The position numbers and the translations under genes were made by a program. Of a stretch of DNA of 64,000 nt, positions 42,589 through 54,419 are shown in pieces. The stretch's first letter is position 1, and each line of letters starts with the position of its first letter. The stretch comes from Ascochyta rabiei. Taxonomy: Eukaryota > Ascomycota > Dothideomycetes > Pleosporales > Didymellaceae. The notes under the pieces are model-generated. The model worked only from the letters and a program-made list of their open reading frames with translations, had not been told where the DNA came from and made no database searches. The stretch covers positions 62,001-126,000 of the forward strand of contig NC_082420.1 in the NCBI RefSeq assembly GCF_004011695.2. Reading direction: 5' to 3'.

Positions 42589-43951
42589 ATGTGTCCTTTT
42601 AGTATGTTCAGTGCCGCAGCCACAGTAGCCATCATTAACAGACGGTAGCTTCTCTTCCTTCGAGCGAAGGTCCTAGTCGCTTCTCCCCCACAGCTGTCAG
42701 GGATTGGCAGCCACGAAGAAAGTCCGTTTCCAATGCTTGCGAGCGATGCCGGCGAAGGAAGATTCGGTGTGACGGCGACACGCCGTGCGCTACATGTAAA
42801 AGATTCTCACTACTGTGCGTGAGGACGCAAAAACCTCGAGATATGGTTGCATCGTAAGTGAACAACGCTAGTGCGCTATCACGTGATGCTGCATTCACTC
42901 ACATCCGTTAAGAGAACACAGGGAAGCGCTCGAAGGTCGAATACATCAACTAGAAGCCCAGCTGTCTGCGCATGTAAATGCTCCAATGCACGGCATGGAG
43001 AGTATCGATGAAACCATACTAGCAGCTGCATCAGCCGACTTCAATAACTTAGACGCAACGTTCGCCACTTCATATGCCACGAGCGGGCTAAACCTTGGCA
43101 GCTTTGGAGAGAGCTCACCAGTGTCTTCGTTCTGGTCAGGCACCACACGGGCCTCGTCCCCCGATATGCCGCCAACATCCGTCCCTCCGCAATTCGCCTC
43201 GATTCCATCGCATCTCCCCGGTAGCAAACCAAAATCGTCACCCCTGGAACCTCACACGGCACCGTCATGGGAGTTCATGGCTCAGATGCAGTTGAGTAAG
43301 AAAAGTGCTGGAACTGCGAGAAGTCGAAGTCACTCCCGCAATACGTCTAACTCGTCAACTTCTTTCGCAAGCGACGATCAGGCCATGTCCCCTATACCAG
43401 AAGTCGACGACGACTTGATGCCCTTTGCAACTACCCCGCGTCTACCACGGCAAGGCGTTTTTGCTCCCAGCCCAGCGCCTGCCTCGACACGCTCAAGTCT
43501 TACAGATAAGAGTCGTGCTGCTTCTACTCTACTACTACCAAGTCGATTTGAGGCCGAGACTCTGACGACTGAATTCATGCAGCATGTCGAGACTCATTCA
43601 CCAGAAGTCTACGGCATGACGCCCACTTCATTTGCGCAACTCTGCGAGACAGTCTACCCTAACCCCCAGAAAGCTTCCCCTTCGATGCCTGTCGCTTCCA
43701 TGTCGATGGCCAGATTCCACGTCTTCCTTGCCATGGCAGCTGGGATGAAACTCAGGATCAGAGATAGCCTGGAGACTACCAACACCCTTCTCGATACCTG
43801 CTACGATCTTGCTATGCAACAAACCGCTGTGTCAACGTTCTGGCAAGAAGATGGTGGCGTCGAAGCAGCCCAGTTACTCGCAATTTTTGCGGGCATTCGC
43901 AAAACACGCATTATAGATGCCACGCCCGTGCAATTCTCTTTTACATGGTGA
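42589..43951 (+). CDS. Zn2Cys6 transcription factor, 403 aa
   Basis: Exons join(42589..42601, 42694..42853, 42913..43951); a 13-nt first exon ends in a clean gtatgt donor and the sums are in frame. The binuclear zinc cluster is NACERCRRRKIRCDGDTPC followed by ATCKRFSLLC, with C20-x2-C23-x6-C30-x5-C36-x2-C39-x6-C46. After the linker, EALEGRIHQLEAQLSAHV is a short dimerisation coiled coil. A Ser/Thr-rich region follows. The end, MARFHVFLAMAAGMKLRIRD through ETTNTLLDTCYDLAMQQ, matches the start of the fungal-specific middle homology region, then stops at FSFTW. The factor therefore seems to have only the beginning of that domain, either a short natural form or a truncation. It binds DNA in the nucleus. 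Position suggests, without proof, control of the neighbouring oxidoreductase. Confidence 0.88.
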
Positions 43952-44306
43952 TAGCTATGTTATTCTTGCTCAGCTCTCGCGAGACGATTGATTGTATTAT
44001 TATTCCATGTCGAACAAATCGTAAGATCCTCCCCTGGCAAGTGCTTCAATATACCTAAGAAAGACCACATGGAACGTGTATCAGAATACAAGTTCACGGT
44101 CTCAATTCTCCAGGTTCTTGCGCACCACTAAGGATCACGATTTACGTTGTGTATGTCAGATGACGTCATAACACAGTTGCTGCTTTGATCACCTTTCTCT
44201 GGTCTCGTTGGCAGCCTGCGTATGTTCAGTGCTTATATTCGTTTAGAGCAACATTCGAGCTCTATCTTCAAATTCAGCGATTTCAAAACTCTACTGATGT
44301 CCCATA
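43952..44306. other. intergenic, no gene
   Basis: Promoter-side spacer of the SMI1/KNR4-domain gene; contains tgacgtca (44160-44167), a perfect CRE/ATF-type palindrome that could bind a bZIP factor. Confidence 0.5.
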
Positions 44307-46021
44307 ATGGCGATCAAAATTCTTCCGTTGCTTCCATGGCAGACGACAGTGCTCGCGACCGCACGGGATTCTGCAGAATCAGCAAAAGCGGTGCATGAGG
44401 TAGCGCTCGTTCTTTTCGTCCTTGGCTTCGACAAGCAAGCAAATGTTCTTCTCACAACAGTCTACGACCACAGCAATGGCTTGGCGTTCGATCTCAATAC
44501 TAACACGGCCATGCTATACTATGCTTGGGAGGCATTCAACTGCCTACCGTCATGGATACAACGCTCAGATCCAGAAAAGCCGTTTCGTAGTCGTGATCAC
44601 CTTGTACGCGATGAACCTCTTTGGAACTATTTCAAAGACAAATGGGCTGATGGACTGCCGGAAGGCCTTCTGCAGAAAGCTCTTGACAACGGCCATGTGA
44701 AGGATGCTGAACTGCAGGTCTTGATCAAAGAGTCCGAAGATCAAGATCACGACATCATGACAGAGATAGCAGGATCCATCGGTGCTGTGGTACAGGCCAC
44801 ATCGCTAGCTGGAGAGACCGAAGCAGCGAGATCGATTGCAGAAACAGATGTCGCAAACCTGTATCGTCACTTTCAGGACCCCACGAACCAACCGGACGTC
44901 TACAAGGATGAAATGAGGGCCTGGATAAAAAACGACTTGGCCTTTGCCATGCGCCGAATATTTGGAAGTACTTGAAAGCAGCGAATATTGGCGAAATTCT
45001 GCGCATCGACAGCCACAGTGTTGACAAATACGTTGAGGAAGGCTGTCGACTAATCCAACAACGCTTCACAGAAGGACCAGCCCGGAACTACGCAGACCTC
45101 AGTATTATAGACCTGGTGCACCTGCTGGACGAGGCCAAGAAACCACAATCTGTTCTAAATCTGGATGAGGAAGACGTTGAACATCACATGCAGAAATCTG
45201 CGACAGAAGAAGAGATCATCGAGCTCGAGTCGCGCCTAGGACGACAGCCGCGCCTTAGCGACTACCAAAATGCACAAGGGTTCGCGACACAGATTGAACC
45301 CTATGCTACACCTCTCCTTCCTGAGGGCTCTTTGCCGCAAGACTACAAGGACTTCCTTCGCGTCACCAACGGCTTTTATCTTTCTAGCCCAGACGACCCA
45401 GGAAGTCTTTTCTACGGTACCGAAGCAATTGATGCTTCTGACGATCAACTCTGGACCCACGACCTGGACTTTTCCCTCTTTCCTTCCAATATGACAACTT
45501 TCTCAGGCGATGAGATTGAGATGGGCGAGTTCACGGGTTTCTCCGTCGGTGCAGGCGGCGACGAGGGTCAGGCACTACTCATCCCACGCTCATCCATAGA
45601 GCCTATGCTTGAGAGATCCGAGAAGGCGTATGCATCGGCCGATGCGCGGGGCAAGAGAGAGTACGAGCGAGGTGCCTTGGATATATATGGCGGGATTGAA
45701 CAGCTAAGGAATATGGAGTGGCTATGCGTTGAGTCATTCCACTGGGACCCCGAGCCAACCATCTTCAATGGGTTCCGGCAGTACCTGGAATACTGTGTCG
45801 ATAGAGCTGTAAAGGAGGCAGATCGCATACATGACAGGAGGGAGGAGAAGGCAGAGCAGGAACGGAGATCTAAAAACGAAGCAGATATCCGGGGAAAGAG
45901 AAAGCGTGGCCAAGGCGAGACCGAAGCTTCAACCACCTACGGCCCGCACGCGCACGCTACAGACAACGACCGCGCATCATCCCGTTATGATCTTCGCGAT
46001 AGGAAGTTTCAGCGGACTTGA
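44307..46021 (+). CDS. SMI1/KNR4 (SUKH) domain protein, reading frame split near 44.95 kb
   Basis: The first frame, 44307-44975 (222 aa), is helical (EVALVLFVLGFDKQANVLL, LPEGLLQKALDNGHVKDAEL). The second frame continues from about 44915 to 46021 and carries the SUKH domain: ATEEEIIELESRLG, then LPEGSLPQDYKDFLRVTNGF and FTGFSVGAGGDEGQALLIPR. It ends with a basic tail of Arg/Glu-rich helix. The second frame has no ATG at its start; a continuous protein of about 570 aa needs either a one-base shift, plausibly at the A6 run near 44930, or an intron with a poor GTCTAC donor ending at 44968. In yeast Knr4 links cell-wall signalling and morphogenesis. Here only the domain is certain. Confidence 0.72.
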
Positions 46022-46699
46022 CACTTGTCTCTTGTGTTGCAGAATCGGCCGGCTGCAAGCCGATCGTGCTCGATCAAAGAGGAGGTATTCAGTGCCAGTC
46101 TGCAGATCTCCTGCAACCTAAGAAGGCACTACAAGACTCCAGCTACCTTTATAAAAGCTCTACAGCACTAGAAAATACGCTAAAGGCCTCTAGCAGTACC
46201 ATCGAGCGTGTAAGAAGCTGCCTCCTAAGCGTAGTAGTCGGCTTTTTCTGCAATGCAAGAGAGCTGTCAATATGTACAATCGTCCCCGCCGTCCGTGACC
46301 CACACTGACACGTGTCGATCCACCGCGCTGCATATACACCGCTTTACACCGCATGTTCGCCTCGTCTAGACGTTGGATGTGACAGCTTCTAGCGCAATGG
46401 AACTAGTATCTACACCCAAGGTAGTGCGGCAATATGAATAGGTTCGCTACTACATTCGAAACCGCACGTCTCCAGCCTTCAATCTCGAACTCACCACAGC
46501 TAGACCACATCTCGCGCTCGCTACAACGCAGCAAACTCCGATATAGATCTACCGCCTACTACCTCCATCTTACTACCACCCCACGCGTTCGCAAACCCCC
46601 CCACCGCTCTCCCCTCATCTCCCACCCCCAACCCAGCTCAGCAACGCTCACCGCACCGCACCGCACCACAACCACAACCACAACCACACAACAGCAACC
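46022..46699. other. intergenic, no supported gene
   Basis: The first ~200 bases are AT-shifted with TAG-rich sequence, possibly a small RIP-scarred remnant (46110-46210). The last ~200 bases are C/A-rich leader-like sequence ending in an acaaccaca tract before the next ATG. Confidence 0.5.
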
Positions 46700-47146
46700 A
46701 TGTCACTCACCCGCCAACCCACACTCCTGCGCATGGTGATGATCAACAACGATGAAACAACACCATCCAGCACAGCCGCAACATCCACGCCCGCAACCCC
46801 AAATACAACAGAGCTAGAACCCACGCCGCTCCTCCTCGCGCTCGACATGGCGGCTGAGCGAAAGCGGTTACGGCGACGTGTGGATAGCGTGGTTACGGGC
46901 GCGGAGGACGGTGTCGACGGCAGCGAAACCGACGCCGAAGCTGGAAATGTCGAGATCGAGGCAGTGGAGGCGCAGAGCGGGGAGTCGGGAAAGGGAAAGG
47001 GGTCTGAGGATGGGAAGCAGGTGATTGTGCCTGTCAAGGAGGATCTGAGTCAGCTGGCGATGTTGGGTCAGAGTGTCGGGAGTGCGCTGTGGAATGGGGT
47101 TGAGGCAGCGAGGAGAGGGGTCTGGGGACTTGCTGGGTGGAAGTAG
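46700..47146 (+). CDS. hypothetical protein, 148 aa
   Basis: Single-exon frame starting MSLTRQPTLLRMVMINNDE after a C/A-rich leader typical of fungal 5' UTRs. The middle is acidic and Ser/Thr/Ala-rich and probably disordered. A short amphipathic C terminus, DLSQLAMLGQSVGSALWNGV, ends with LAGWK. No family recognised. The leader and the conserved-looking C-terminal helix favour a real gene. Confidence 0.45.
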   Translation: MSLTRQPTLLRMVMINNDETTPSSTAATSTPATPNTTELEPTPLLLALDMAAERKRLRRRVDSVVTGAEDGVDGSETDAEAGNVEIEAVEAQSGESGKGKGSEDGKQVIVPVKEDLSQLAMLGQSVGSALWNGVEAARRGVWGLAGWK

Positions 47147-47332
47147 ACGAAGCCATGGGTGAGCATCGGGGTGAGGGGATAGGAACGTGGTTGGAGACAT
47201 GCACCATATGACGTCATCGGGAAGAGCTTGTGAAAATGCGAACAATTATTCGTGCACTGTGCACTACACTATGGTACAATGGGTCGTATCGTCGTTAGTC
47301 CTTCCTTCCGAACTCACTTCAGCTGGAAAGGC

Positions 47333-48595
47333 TTATTTTTTGGTGTCCTCCTTGGCCTCCTTGGCTAGGCTCTGTGCCTTGTCGCCGTGCTTCTTCAGCA
47401 CCTCAGTGACCTCGGAGACGGCGTCTTTGAAGATCTTCTGCGCCTCGTCGCCGTGCTTCGATGCCGCCTCCTGCAGTTGCTGCAGCTTGGGCATGATCTG
47501 GTCGCCGCCGGGAATCTTGTTCATGTACTGCTCAGCATACTTCTGGATGCTGTCGACGTCGAAACCGGACTGCTGTGCCTTGTCCTTTGCCTGGCTGGCA
47601 GCACTCTTGACATAGCTCTCGAGGTCTCCAGTGTCGCCCTTCTCAACGGCGGTCTTAACCTTCTCGTACAGCTCCTGCACGTTGCCAGACTTGAGCGCGT
47701 CCTTGTTCTCCTCAACCAGCTTCTTGACCTGGGGGTTCTTGTCGAGGTAAGGCTTGGCCTGCTCCATACCCTTGTCCCATGCCTTGTCGCCAAGCTGCTT
47801 GAGCTTCTCGACCTTCTCCTGGACGACACTCTTGATCTTCTCAATGTTGGCAGGGCTGACACCAGTCTTGATGATGTCGCTGATCTGATTCCATGTCTTG
47901 TCGACCTCCTTCTTGGCCTCGGGGCCATACTGGTCACCCAGCTGCTTCAGAGTGTCGAGGTTGCCACCAACCTTCTCCTTCAGCTTGGGGTGGTTGTCCA
48001 TGATCTGCTGGGCGGCGTCGCCGGAGAGGTCGGCGATGCGGCCGAGGTGCTTGACGAGCACCTGCCATGCCTTCTGGGCGGTGAAGACACTGATGTCGCC
48101 GCCCTTGAGGACATCACGCAGCTCGCCGTAAGCTTCTTTGACGATGGCATCGACTTCGTCGCCGTGCTTGGCGCGGACGGCATCAAGGTCGTTGAAGGCA
48201 GAGTCAACATAGCCCTTGGCGCCCGGAATGAATGCAGCGTAGCTCTGTGCAGCGTTGCGCAGCCACTCAAGAGCCTCGTTGGGCTCTGGTGTGTTCTCCT
48301 TGATCTTCTGTGTGGTCGAGTTGATGTAGCTCTTAGTCTGCTGCGACGCAATAACGAGGTCGCGAGCACCTGACTGTCTGTAGAAGATGTAGCCAACGGC
48401 GACGGCGGCGGCTGCACCGCTGGCAGCACCAATGGCTGCGTGTGACCCTGCGCCAGAATTTCCAGACGCAGCCTCAGAGGTTGTCGACTGGAAACGGGGC
48501 TTCTGTGCGCGGAACTGGGGCTTCACATGGGCAGCTGGGCGGCTAGCGCAGCGAGCTGCGAAGCGTGCGTTCTGGACGGCCTGTCTTGAATACAT
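47333..48595 (-). CDS. mitochondrial inner-membrane-type helical protein, 420 aa
   Basis: From ATG 48595 the protein starts with an Arg-rich, acid-free presequence (MYSRQAVQNARFAARCASR) and a matrix-protease-like site near RFQST. A Gly/Ala-rich membrane segment follows, AAIGAASGAAAAVAVGYIFY (about residues 53-73). The rest is charged amphipathic helix with apolipoprotein/LEA-like repeats (VVQEKVEKLKQLGDKAWDKG, KTAVEKGDTGDLESYVKSAA), ending in Lys-rich KEAKEDTKK. A frame to 48985 extends upstream but its extra residues are promoter sequence. No catalytic motif is visible. It is probably anchored in the inner membrane with the helical part in the intermembrane space or matrix. Confidence 0.82.
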   Translation of the reverse strand: MYSRQAVQNARFAARCASRPAAHVKPQFRAQKPRFQSTTSEAASGNSGAGSHAAIGAASGAAAAVAVGYIFYRQSGARDLVIASQQTKSYINSTTQKIKENTPEPNEALEWLRNAAQSYAAFIPGAKGYVDSAFNDLDAVRAKHGDEVDAIVKEAYGELRDVLKGGDISVFTAQKAWQVLVKHLGRIADLSGDAAQQIMDNHPKLKEKVGGNLDTLKQLGDQYGPEAKKEVDKTWNQISDIIKTGVSPANIEKIKSVVQEKVEKLKQLGDKAWDKGMEQAKPYLDKNPQVKKLVEENKDALKSGNVQELYEKVKTAVEKGDTGDLESYVKSAASQAKDKAQQSGFDVDSIQKYAEQYMNKIPGGDQIMPKLQQLQEAASKHGDEAQKIFKDAVSEVTEVLKKHGDKAQSLAKEAKEDTKK

Positions 48596-50230
48596 GGTGC
48601 GGTGTGTGTGTGTGTGGAGCTTGATTGATGGAAAGGGTGATGGAACTGGGTATTGGGTATCTCGAAACGAAATGCAATGGAGTTGTGTGATGGGATTGTG
48701 CTGCAGAGACTGGAGCTTTAAGAGGGAGCAAACGTAGCTCGAGAAGCTCCCAGCAATGACGTAGGGGTGACGATCACCCGCTAGTCTCACTTCTGCTGCC
48801 AGGAACGCGCTCTGCATTTTGGCCGCCGCCCTCGTCAGTCTTCTCCACAGGAGAGCCGCATTTATGCTGAACGGCCCCGCATTTAGGTACACATGTGAAT
48901 TCGAATCACCATGTGAATTTGCAGACTCTACCGCTGATCCGTAGTCGATCGGCGATGCGGTATTGACACCTGCCCGCCTCAGCAACTACTCATCTTGGGC
49001 ATGAAAGACCATGCTATGTTCGTGCTGTGACTAAGCCAGGTCGATTGTTGTGTGCCATGGCGTACAGACTGCATGTCACACGTCACGTGCTCTCCGCTCC
49101 CAGCCTGACACCTGCTTGCTTGTGTTTCACCGTTCGGCCAGTATTACGCGCGAAATACACTCGGCAAAGAATTGGTGGACGTGAAGATACTGGAAGACTT
49201 CGAGAAGGCTTTGGTGATGGTCTGGAGTTGCGGGTTAAATTGCTGGCGCCGCTGGTGTAACTGTGCTATGCACGGAGGGTCTTTGAGCAGGCAACAGCAG
49301 AAGAGACGTTGGATAGACATATGAAGGGTAATGTCAGAGTTATGGGTTTGAGGAAGACTCTGTTTCAGTGATGTGTGAGAGACCGATGAGTGTGATCCCC
49401 GTCTCGTCTGTGCCGCTTGGATTGCTGTTCAGGCATTCCTTGAGCTAGTTCACGATGCGTAATTGGCTTGGTCAACGAACGATACATGCGCCTCCAGATC
49501 CAGGTCTCTGCCAGTAAGCTTACCTTGAAAGGCTGTTGCACTGACCTTACATGTGGTCTGCCTTGTGCTACATGTCCACGAGAAGCGTCTGACCCCGCCA
49601 TTCGACATGGGAGTGATGGAAGACTGCAAGACGCAACCTGATCACAACAGCATGCAGGAACTTTGCTTTTGCACACCGATTACCTCTCTAAACGTCTCTG
49701 TTACCGATTACCTCTCTGAAAGTGTCTGTTGTGCACCACACTGTTCTCGTGATTATGTATTGTAGGAGCTTCGGTGGTGCGCATGGAATCCAAGTGAATG
49801 CTCAGGATTGAATATGTTGAAGCGAGGCCGAAACCTGGAAGAGAGAAAAGGGAATTGGCTAACCTCAGCACTACAAGAGGATGGCTGACTAGTGCAAGAT
49901 GTGAGCGATATCCGGGTAAAGCTTGCAAGTGAGTGAAAATGTGGTGTGAGAGTAAGAGCGTTGCGGTCCGCCGGCCCATGGCCCAGTGAGAGCCCCACGT
50001 GCGACGTCATGCCGGGCAGGCGCGCTTTCCTCACCCCGCGCGCTCCTTGACAACGCACCAGTCCCAGCACGGCTACTTATTTACCTCCGCCCCCAACAGA
50101 ACCAAATCCTCAATCTCCAATCCTCTCTTCTCCACGCTACGCTTCACCCGTACCACTCTGCTACACCTGGCAAGGGTCAATTGACACCTGTCCAACCAAA
50201 CCATCCCATCTCCACCCACCAATCGCAACC
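48596..50230. other. 1.6-kb divergent intergenic region, no gene seen
   Basis: Lies between the starts of the mitochondrial protein (minus) and the HAD hydrolase (plus). Only short competing frames occur. Just upstream of the HAD gene the DNA is C-rich (caccaatcgcaacc), a usual leader. Confidence 0.5.
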
Positions 50231-51042
50231 ATGGGCAAGGTAAGCTTCCAGATGCCAGATGCAGCAGCTACCCCGCTTCACACTGACAGAGGGTACAGGT
50301 CAAGTACATCATGCTCGACTGCGACAACACGCTCGTCCAGTCGGAGCATCTTGCCTTCGAGGCCTGCGCCGATCTCACCAACGAGGTGATGAAGAAGTAC
50401 GACGTCAAGGGCGCTCCCCACTACACTGGGCCGAAGTTGCTCGAGGACTACGTTGGCCACAACTTCCGCAGCATGCTCAAGGGCCTGCAGAAGGAGCACA
50501 ACTTCACCATGACGGATGAGGACCTCGAGGACTTTGTCGCTCGCGAACTCGGTGCTGTCACCCGCAAGCTCAGCGAGAAGGCTGTCGAGTGCCCGGGCGT
50601 GACCAAGGAGCTGCAGAAACTCAAGGACCAGGGCTACCCCATGTCCGTGGTCAGCACGTCGGCCAAGAGCCGTGTGGTTGCCTCGATCGAGAAGGCTGGC
50701 ATCGACCACTTCTTCCCTCCCGAGCACGTCTACTCTGCTGCCACGTCTCTCAACCCGCCCAGCTCAAAGCCTGACCCTGCCATCTACCACTACGCCGCCA
50801 AGCAGCTCGGCGTTAAAGAGTCCGAGGCCGTCACCGTCGAGGACAGCAAGAGCGGCGCTACCGCAGCCATGCGCGCTGGCATTCCCTGCATTGGTTACGT
50901 TGGCATCTACGGCATCGAGGAAGGCAAGGAGAAGATGGAGCAGATGGCCAAGCTTCTCACCGAGGAGACCAAGTGCGTCGCCATCATGTACGACTGGAGC
51001 GAGTTCCAGGACTGCCTGAAGAAGGTCGAGGCGAAGTTGTAG
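50231..51042 (+). CDS. HAD-superfamily hydrolase (sugar-phosphatase/phosphoglycolate-phosphatase type)
   Basis: Exons join(50231..50239, 50299..51042), 250 aa in frame; exon 1 encodes only Met-Gly-Lys. Motif I is YIMLDCDNTLVQSE, with the nucleophile Asp and the general-acid Asp two residues on. Motif II is VVSTSAKSRV, motif III the Lys in PSSKPDPAIY, and motif IV VTVEDSKSGATAAMRAG with the Mg-binding acidic residues. A helical type-1 cap sits between motifs I and II. The layout matches beta-phosphoglucomutase/phosphoglycolate-phosphatase-like enzymes that act on small phosphorylated metabolites in the cytosol. Exact substrate unknown. Confidence 0.92.
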
Positions 51043-52617
51043 ATACCCACGGATGCATCCAAGACGATGCTATGAGCTCTCTGAAGCTACGAGACACGGA
51101 TGACGATAATTACGGTATGCACGATCAGGTAGATCGAAAAGAACTTTCTTCAAGGGCCTCGGTCCACTTTACAAACTATTTGTCCCATCTGCTCGTGATG
51201 CATGATACGATTCGTTGTCGAATAACGTCATTGCAGCGATGGCCGGAACGACCCACAACGGCCGATGCACAATGCCATGGTTCGCAGCCATTGTAAGGTG
51301 CGTCATTTTCAAGAACCATCGTGATGATCGATCGAAAGAAGGCATTTTGTGAGGGTCTGTTTTAGTGTCTCATCCTTGTGCTTGGTGACTGTAAAAGTTC
51401 TTGGAGGGTCTGGTTTTGTGGCTCGTCCTTGTGCTTGGTGATTGTTAAAGTTTTTGCTGGGCCTTGACCAAGGATGCAAGCGCGCTGGTTTGCGCAAGTT
51501 GCTGAGTAACGCCAGGCGAATATACAAGACGTCGTTCGTGCCCTGGTCTTGAACATCCTACAAAGGACGTACAAGGAGTGCGCACTACAGCTTCTGATTC
51601 ATTTTCTTATGCGAGTGCGCAGCCAGTGCGACTACGTTCAGATTTCGGCGCTCGCTTTTGGAGTCACGGGCGACGGGCGAGCAAAGCCCCACAGTCACAG
51701 CCCTCCCTCCACATGCCAGCGACCACAGCATCACGCTCAATACTTACCTTTTCTTGTGAGTGCATGTAAGTGTCGGAGATAGTTGCCTTGACACTTACAT
51801 GCCGGATGGCTAACCTGATGGGGCCAGCCTGATGGGGCCAGCCTGATGGAGCCAGCATGGAAGATCGCATTCCAGCACCCTCTGCAGAATCTGTCGGTTC
51901 AGAGCCTGACCCTCCAGCACTTGTTGGTCCTCCCTTTGTAGAAGGAGCATTCGTATCGGACTAGGTGCGCAATGGAAAGAGCTGGGCATTGTGGGTGTCT
52001 GTACGACAACCTGGCGCGTGCTGCAACACGACTGCGACCCTTGCAATGAGGTTATCGGACAAACAAACACGATATACCATCCCAGTCGATACCGAAGACT
52101 CGGGCCGGAGACATTATTCGAGCTCTCAACCGCTCTTGAGGCTGGTCTCGAGCACCCTATCTGACGATAGAGCGTGTACAAACAAGTGAAGACAACCACA
52201 GCTGCTGGAACAACACAAGATTGCAAATCCCAGACAATGCACCTCACTCGCCAGGTCTACCTTATCGTCGTTGCAACGAGAAGATCTGCAGCTCCCCGCT
52301 CCCGCTACGTTTCTCGAGACGCCGCCAAGTCAAGCTTGGCGTGCTCCTCCTTCCTATTCGGTCGCCAATTCCAGTCCCAAGCTTTGATTTCATTTACGAC
52401 CACCAATGCAGCGCTGGATGTGGGTTGCGACCTCATTTACAGTTTCCTTGGATGCACAAGCAGCTGCCGATTGCGATCTCGTGCTTGTTCTGGCAACAAG
52501 GCAAACATGACGTTAAGGTCAAGAAGGGGCAAGTACATTTTGTACCTGCCGAGTTAGCCATAGGCGGTGCTGCGTGGGCGATGTCGTGTTGAGTGCCTCC
52601 ATGCCCATCATTCGAGG
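51043..52617. other. 1.6-kb intergenic region, no supported gene
   Basis: Contains two similar copies of a cttggtgactgtaaaagttc / cttggtgattgttaaagttt phrase (51380-51455) and a 14-bp tandem repeat (separate entry). Open frames at 52174-52592 have no recognisable domain. Confidence 0.5.
51814..51855. repeat. 14-bp cctgatggggccag tandem repeat (3 copies)
   Basis: Three consecutive copies, the third with one substitution. Confidence 0.9.
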
Positions 52618-52623
52618 TATAAA
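52618..52623 (+). promoter_or_regulatory. TATA box of the LVIVD-protein gene
   Basis: tataaa lies 68-73 bases before the ATG at 52691, a usual spacing for a fungal core promoter. Confidence 0.5.
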
Positions 52624-52690
52624 GTGGACACAGCTCTAGTCGTAATATTTGGTACGGCACTCGTTCAGCTTCACTCCAGATCTTGGCACC

Positions 52691-54207
52691 ATGTTTCTCC
52701 GAAGCGCTCTCCTCTCGCTCGCTGCCCTTGCGGCAGCGAAGGAAATGCCCAAGGACGAGTTCAGGGCTGCAGAGCTTTTTGACTCAGGTATCCGCCATGA
52801 GAATAACAAGGCTCTGAAGCTGGTACGCACGGTCTCGCCCATCCAAAAACAAGGTGCTAACATAGACTGCAGGAAACATGGGCCGCACAAGAAGCCGCCG
52901 GAGTCTACGCCTCAGCCCAGTATGCTGAACTTGCATCCATCGCCAACTGTGCCAACGGCACTGCGAAGACATCTACAGACACCTTCAAGTGCAAGAACAT
53001 CGACCTCTATCACTTCCTGTCCCACTCCGCTCTAGGTAGCACCTATGGCTTCGGATCTTCATCCTGGGGCTGGACATCAAGCACCGGTCGCGAGTTCGTT
53101 GCTATCGGTCAATCTGATGGCACGGCTTTCGCTGAGATCACAAAAGAGGGCAAGCTCTCTTACCTCGGACGTCTGCCTCAGTACTCCACGCGCAGCCAAT
53201 GGCGCGAGATCCGTGGTCAAAACGACTACATGATCATCGGCTCAGAGGCTGTAGACCATGGTATCCAGATCTTCGACATGAAGAAGCTTCTTACCCTCAG
53301 CCCCTCATCTCCCAAGACCTTCAGTAACACTGCCGATCTTGCTGGCCACTACAAGGGCCTCCCTACCGGCCGCACCCACAACGTCGTCACCAACCCGGAG
53401 ACGAACTTCATCTACTCTGTTGGTGCTATGCCCAGGACCGACAAGTGCAAGTCGGGTATCATCTTCATTGACATCTCGGACGTCAAGAACCCCACCAGCC
53501 CCGGCTGTGCGTCCGCCGACGGCTATGTGCACGACGCCCAGTGTCTGATCTATCACGGGCCTGACAAGGCCTACGAGGGCAAGGAGATCTGCTATGGATT
53601 TAACGAGGACACCCTGACCATTTACGACATCACTAACAAGAAGGCGCCCGTAGTTCTCTCAGTCACTTCCTACACCGGTGCAGCATACACCCATCAAGGT
53701 GTCGTCCTTGATCCCAAGAACCAGAAATATCTGCTTCTGGACGATGAGTACGACGAGTACGACAAGGTTGGACCTGGAGCACCCGGCAACCCCATCACCT
53801 ACATCTGGGATATCTCTAGCTTGAAGGCTCCCAAGCAGACCGGCTACTACAAGTCTGGCGCCAAAGGCATCGACCACAACCAGTACGTAGCCAACGGCTT
53901 CGCTTACCAGTCCAACTACGGCACCGGTTTCCGTGTCCTCGATGTGCGATCCATCCCAACCGACCCCACTGGCAAGGGCGTCAAAGAAGTCGGTTTCTTC
54001 GGTAAGTCTAGCGTATCTCAGCTCTGAATCGCACTGACAATCAATCTAGATGTCTACCCTGAGGACGACAACGTGACTGGTGGCGGAAATGTCGACTTTG
54101 TCGGTACTTGGTCCAGCTATGCGCTGTTCAAGAGCGGATACATTCTCGTCAACACGATGGAGCGTGGTGCGTTCGTCTTGAAGTTGCAAACTGGTGCCAC
54201 CGCATAG
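52691..54207 (+). CDS. secreted LVIVD / choice-of-anchor-B family beta-propeller protein
   Basis: Exons join(52691..52822, 52873..54001, 54050..54207), 472 aa in frame. Signal peptide MFLRSALLSLAALAAA. The body is a run of propeller-like blades, each with an I-x-D-I/V-x-x-P core: ENNKAL..., GWTSSTGREFVAIGQSDG, IIIGSEAVDHGIQIFDM (in part), SGIIFIDISDVKNPTSPG, LTIYDITNKKAPVVLSVTSY, TYIWDISSLKAPKQTGYY. The Asp/Tyr-rich loop LLLDDEYDEYDKVG may bind metal. The final exon closes with YALFKSGYILVNTMERGAFV. Family members are extracellular and of unsettled function. No GPI or wall anchor is seen. The gene looks intact. Confidence 0.88.
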
Positions 54208-54419
54208 AGACGGCGCAAACGCAAGCAGTGTGTTTCATGAGATGATGGATGCGAAAAAAATCGGTCTGTGCCGTTCTAGCTGCGACTTCGGTCAAGTGAA
54301 AGTAAATAATCAAGTCTTTCGCGTACTATTACCCCCACTTACACCCACCTCCCATCACACCTTTATTTATCCTGTCAACTTCTCGACTACGCACAGGAGC
54401 CAAGACCAGCCCCGCAGTT

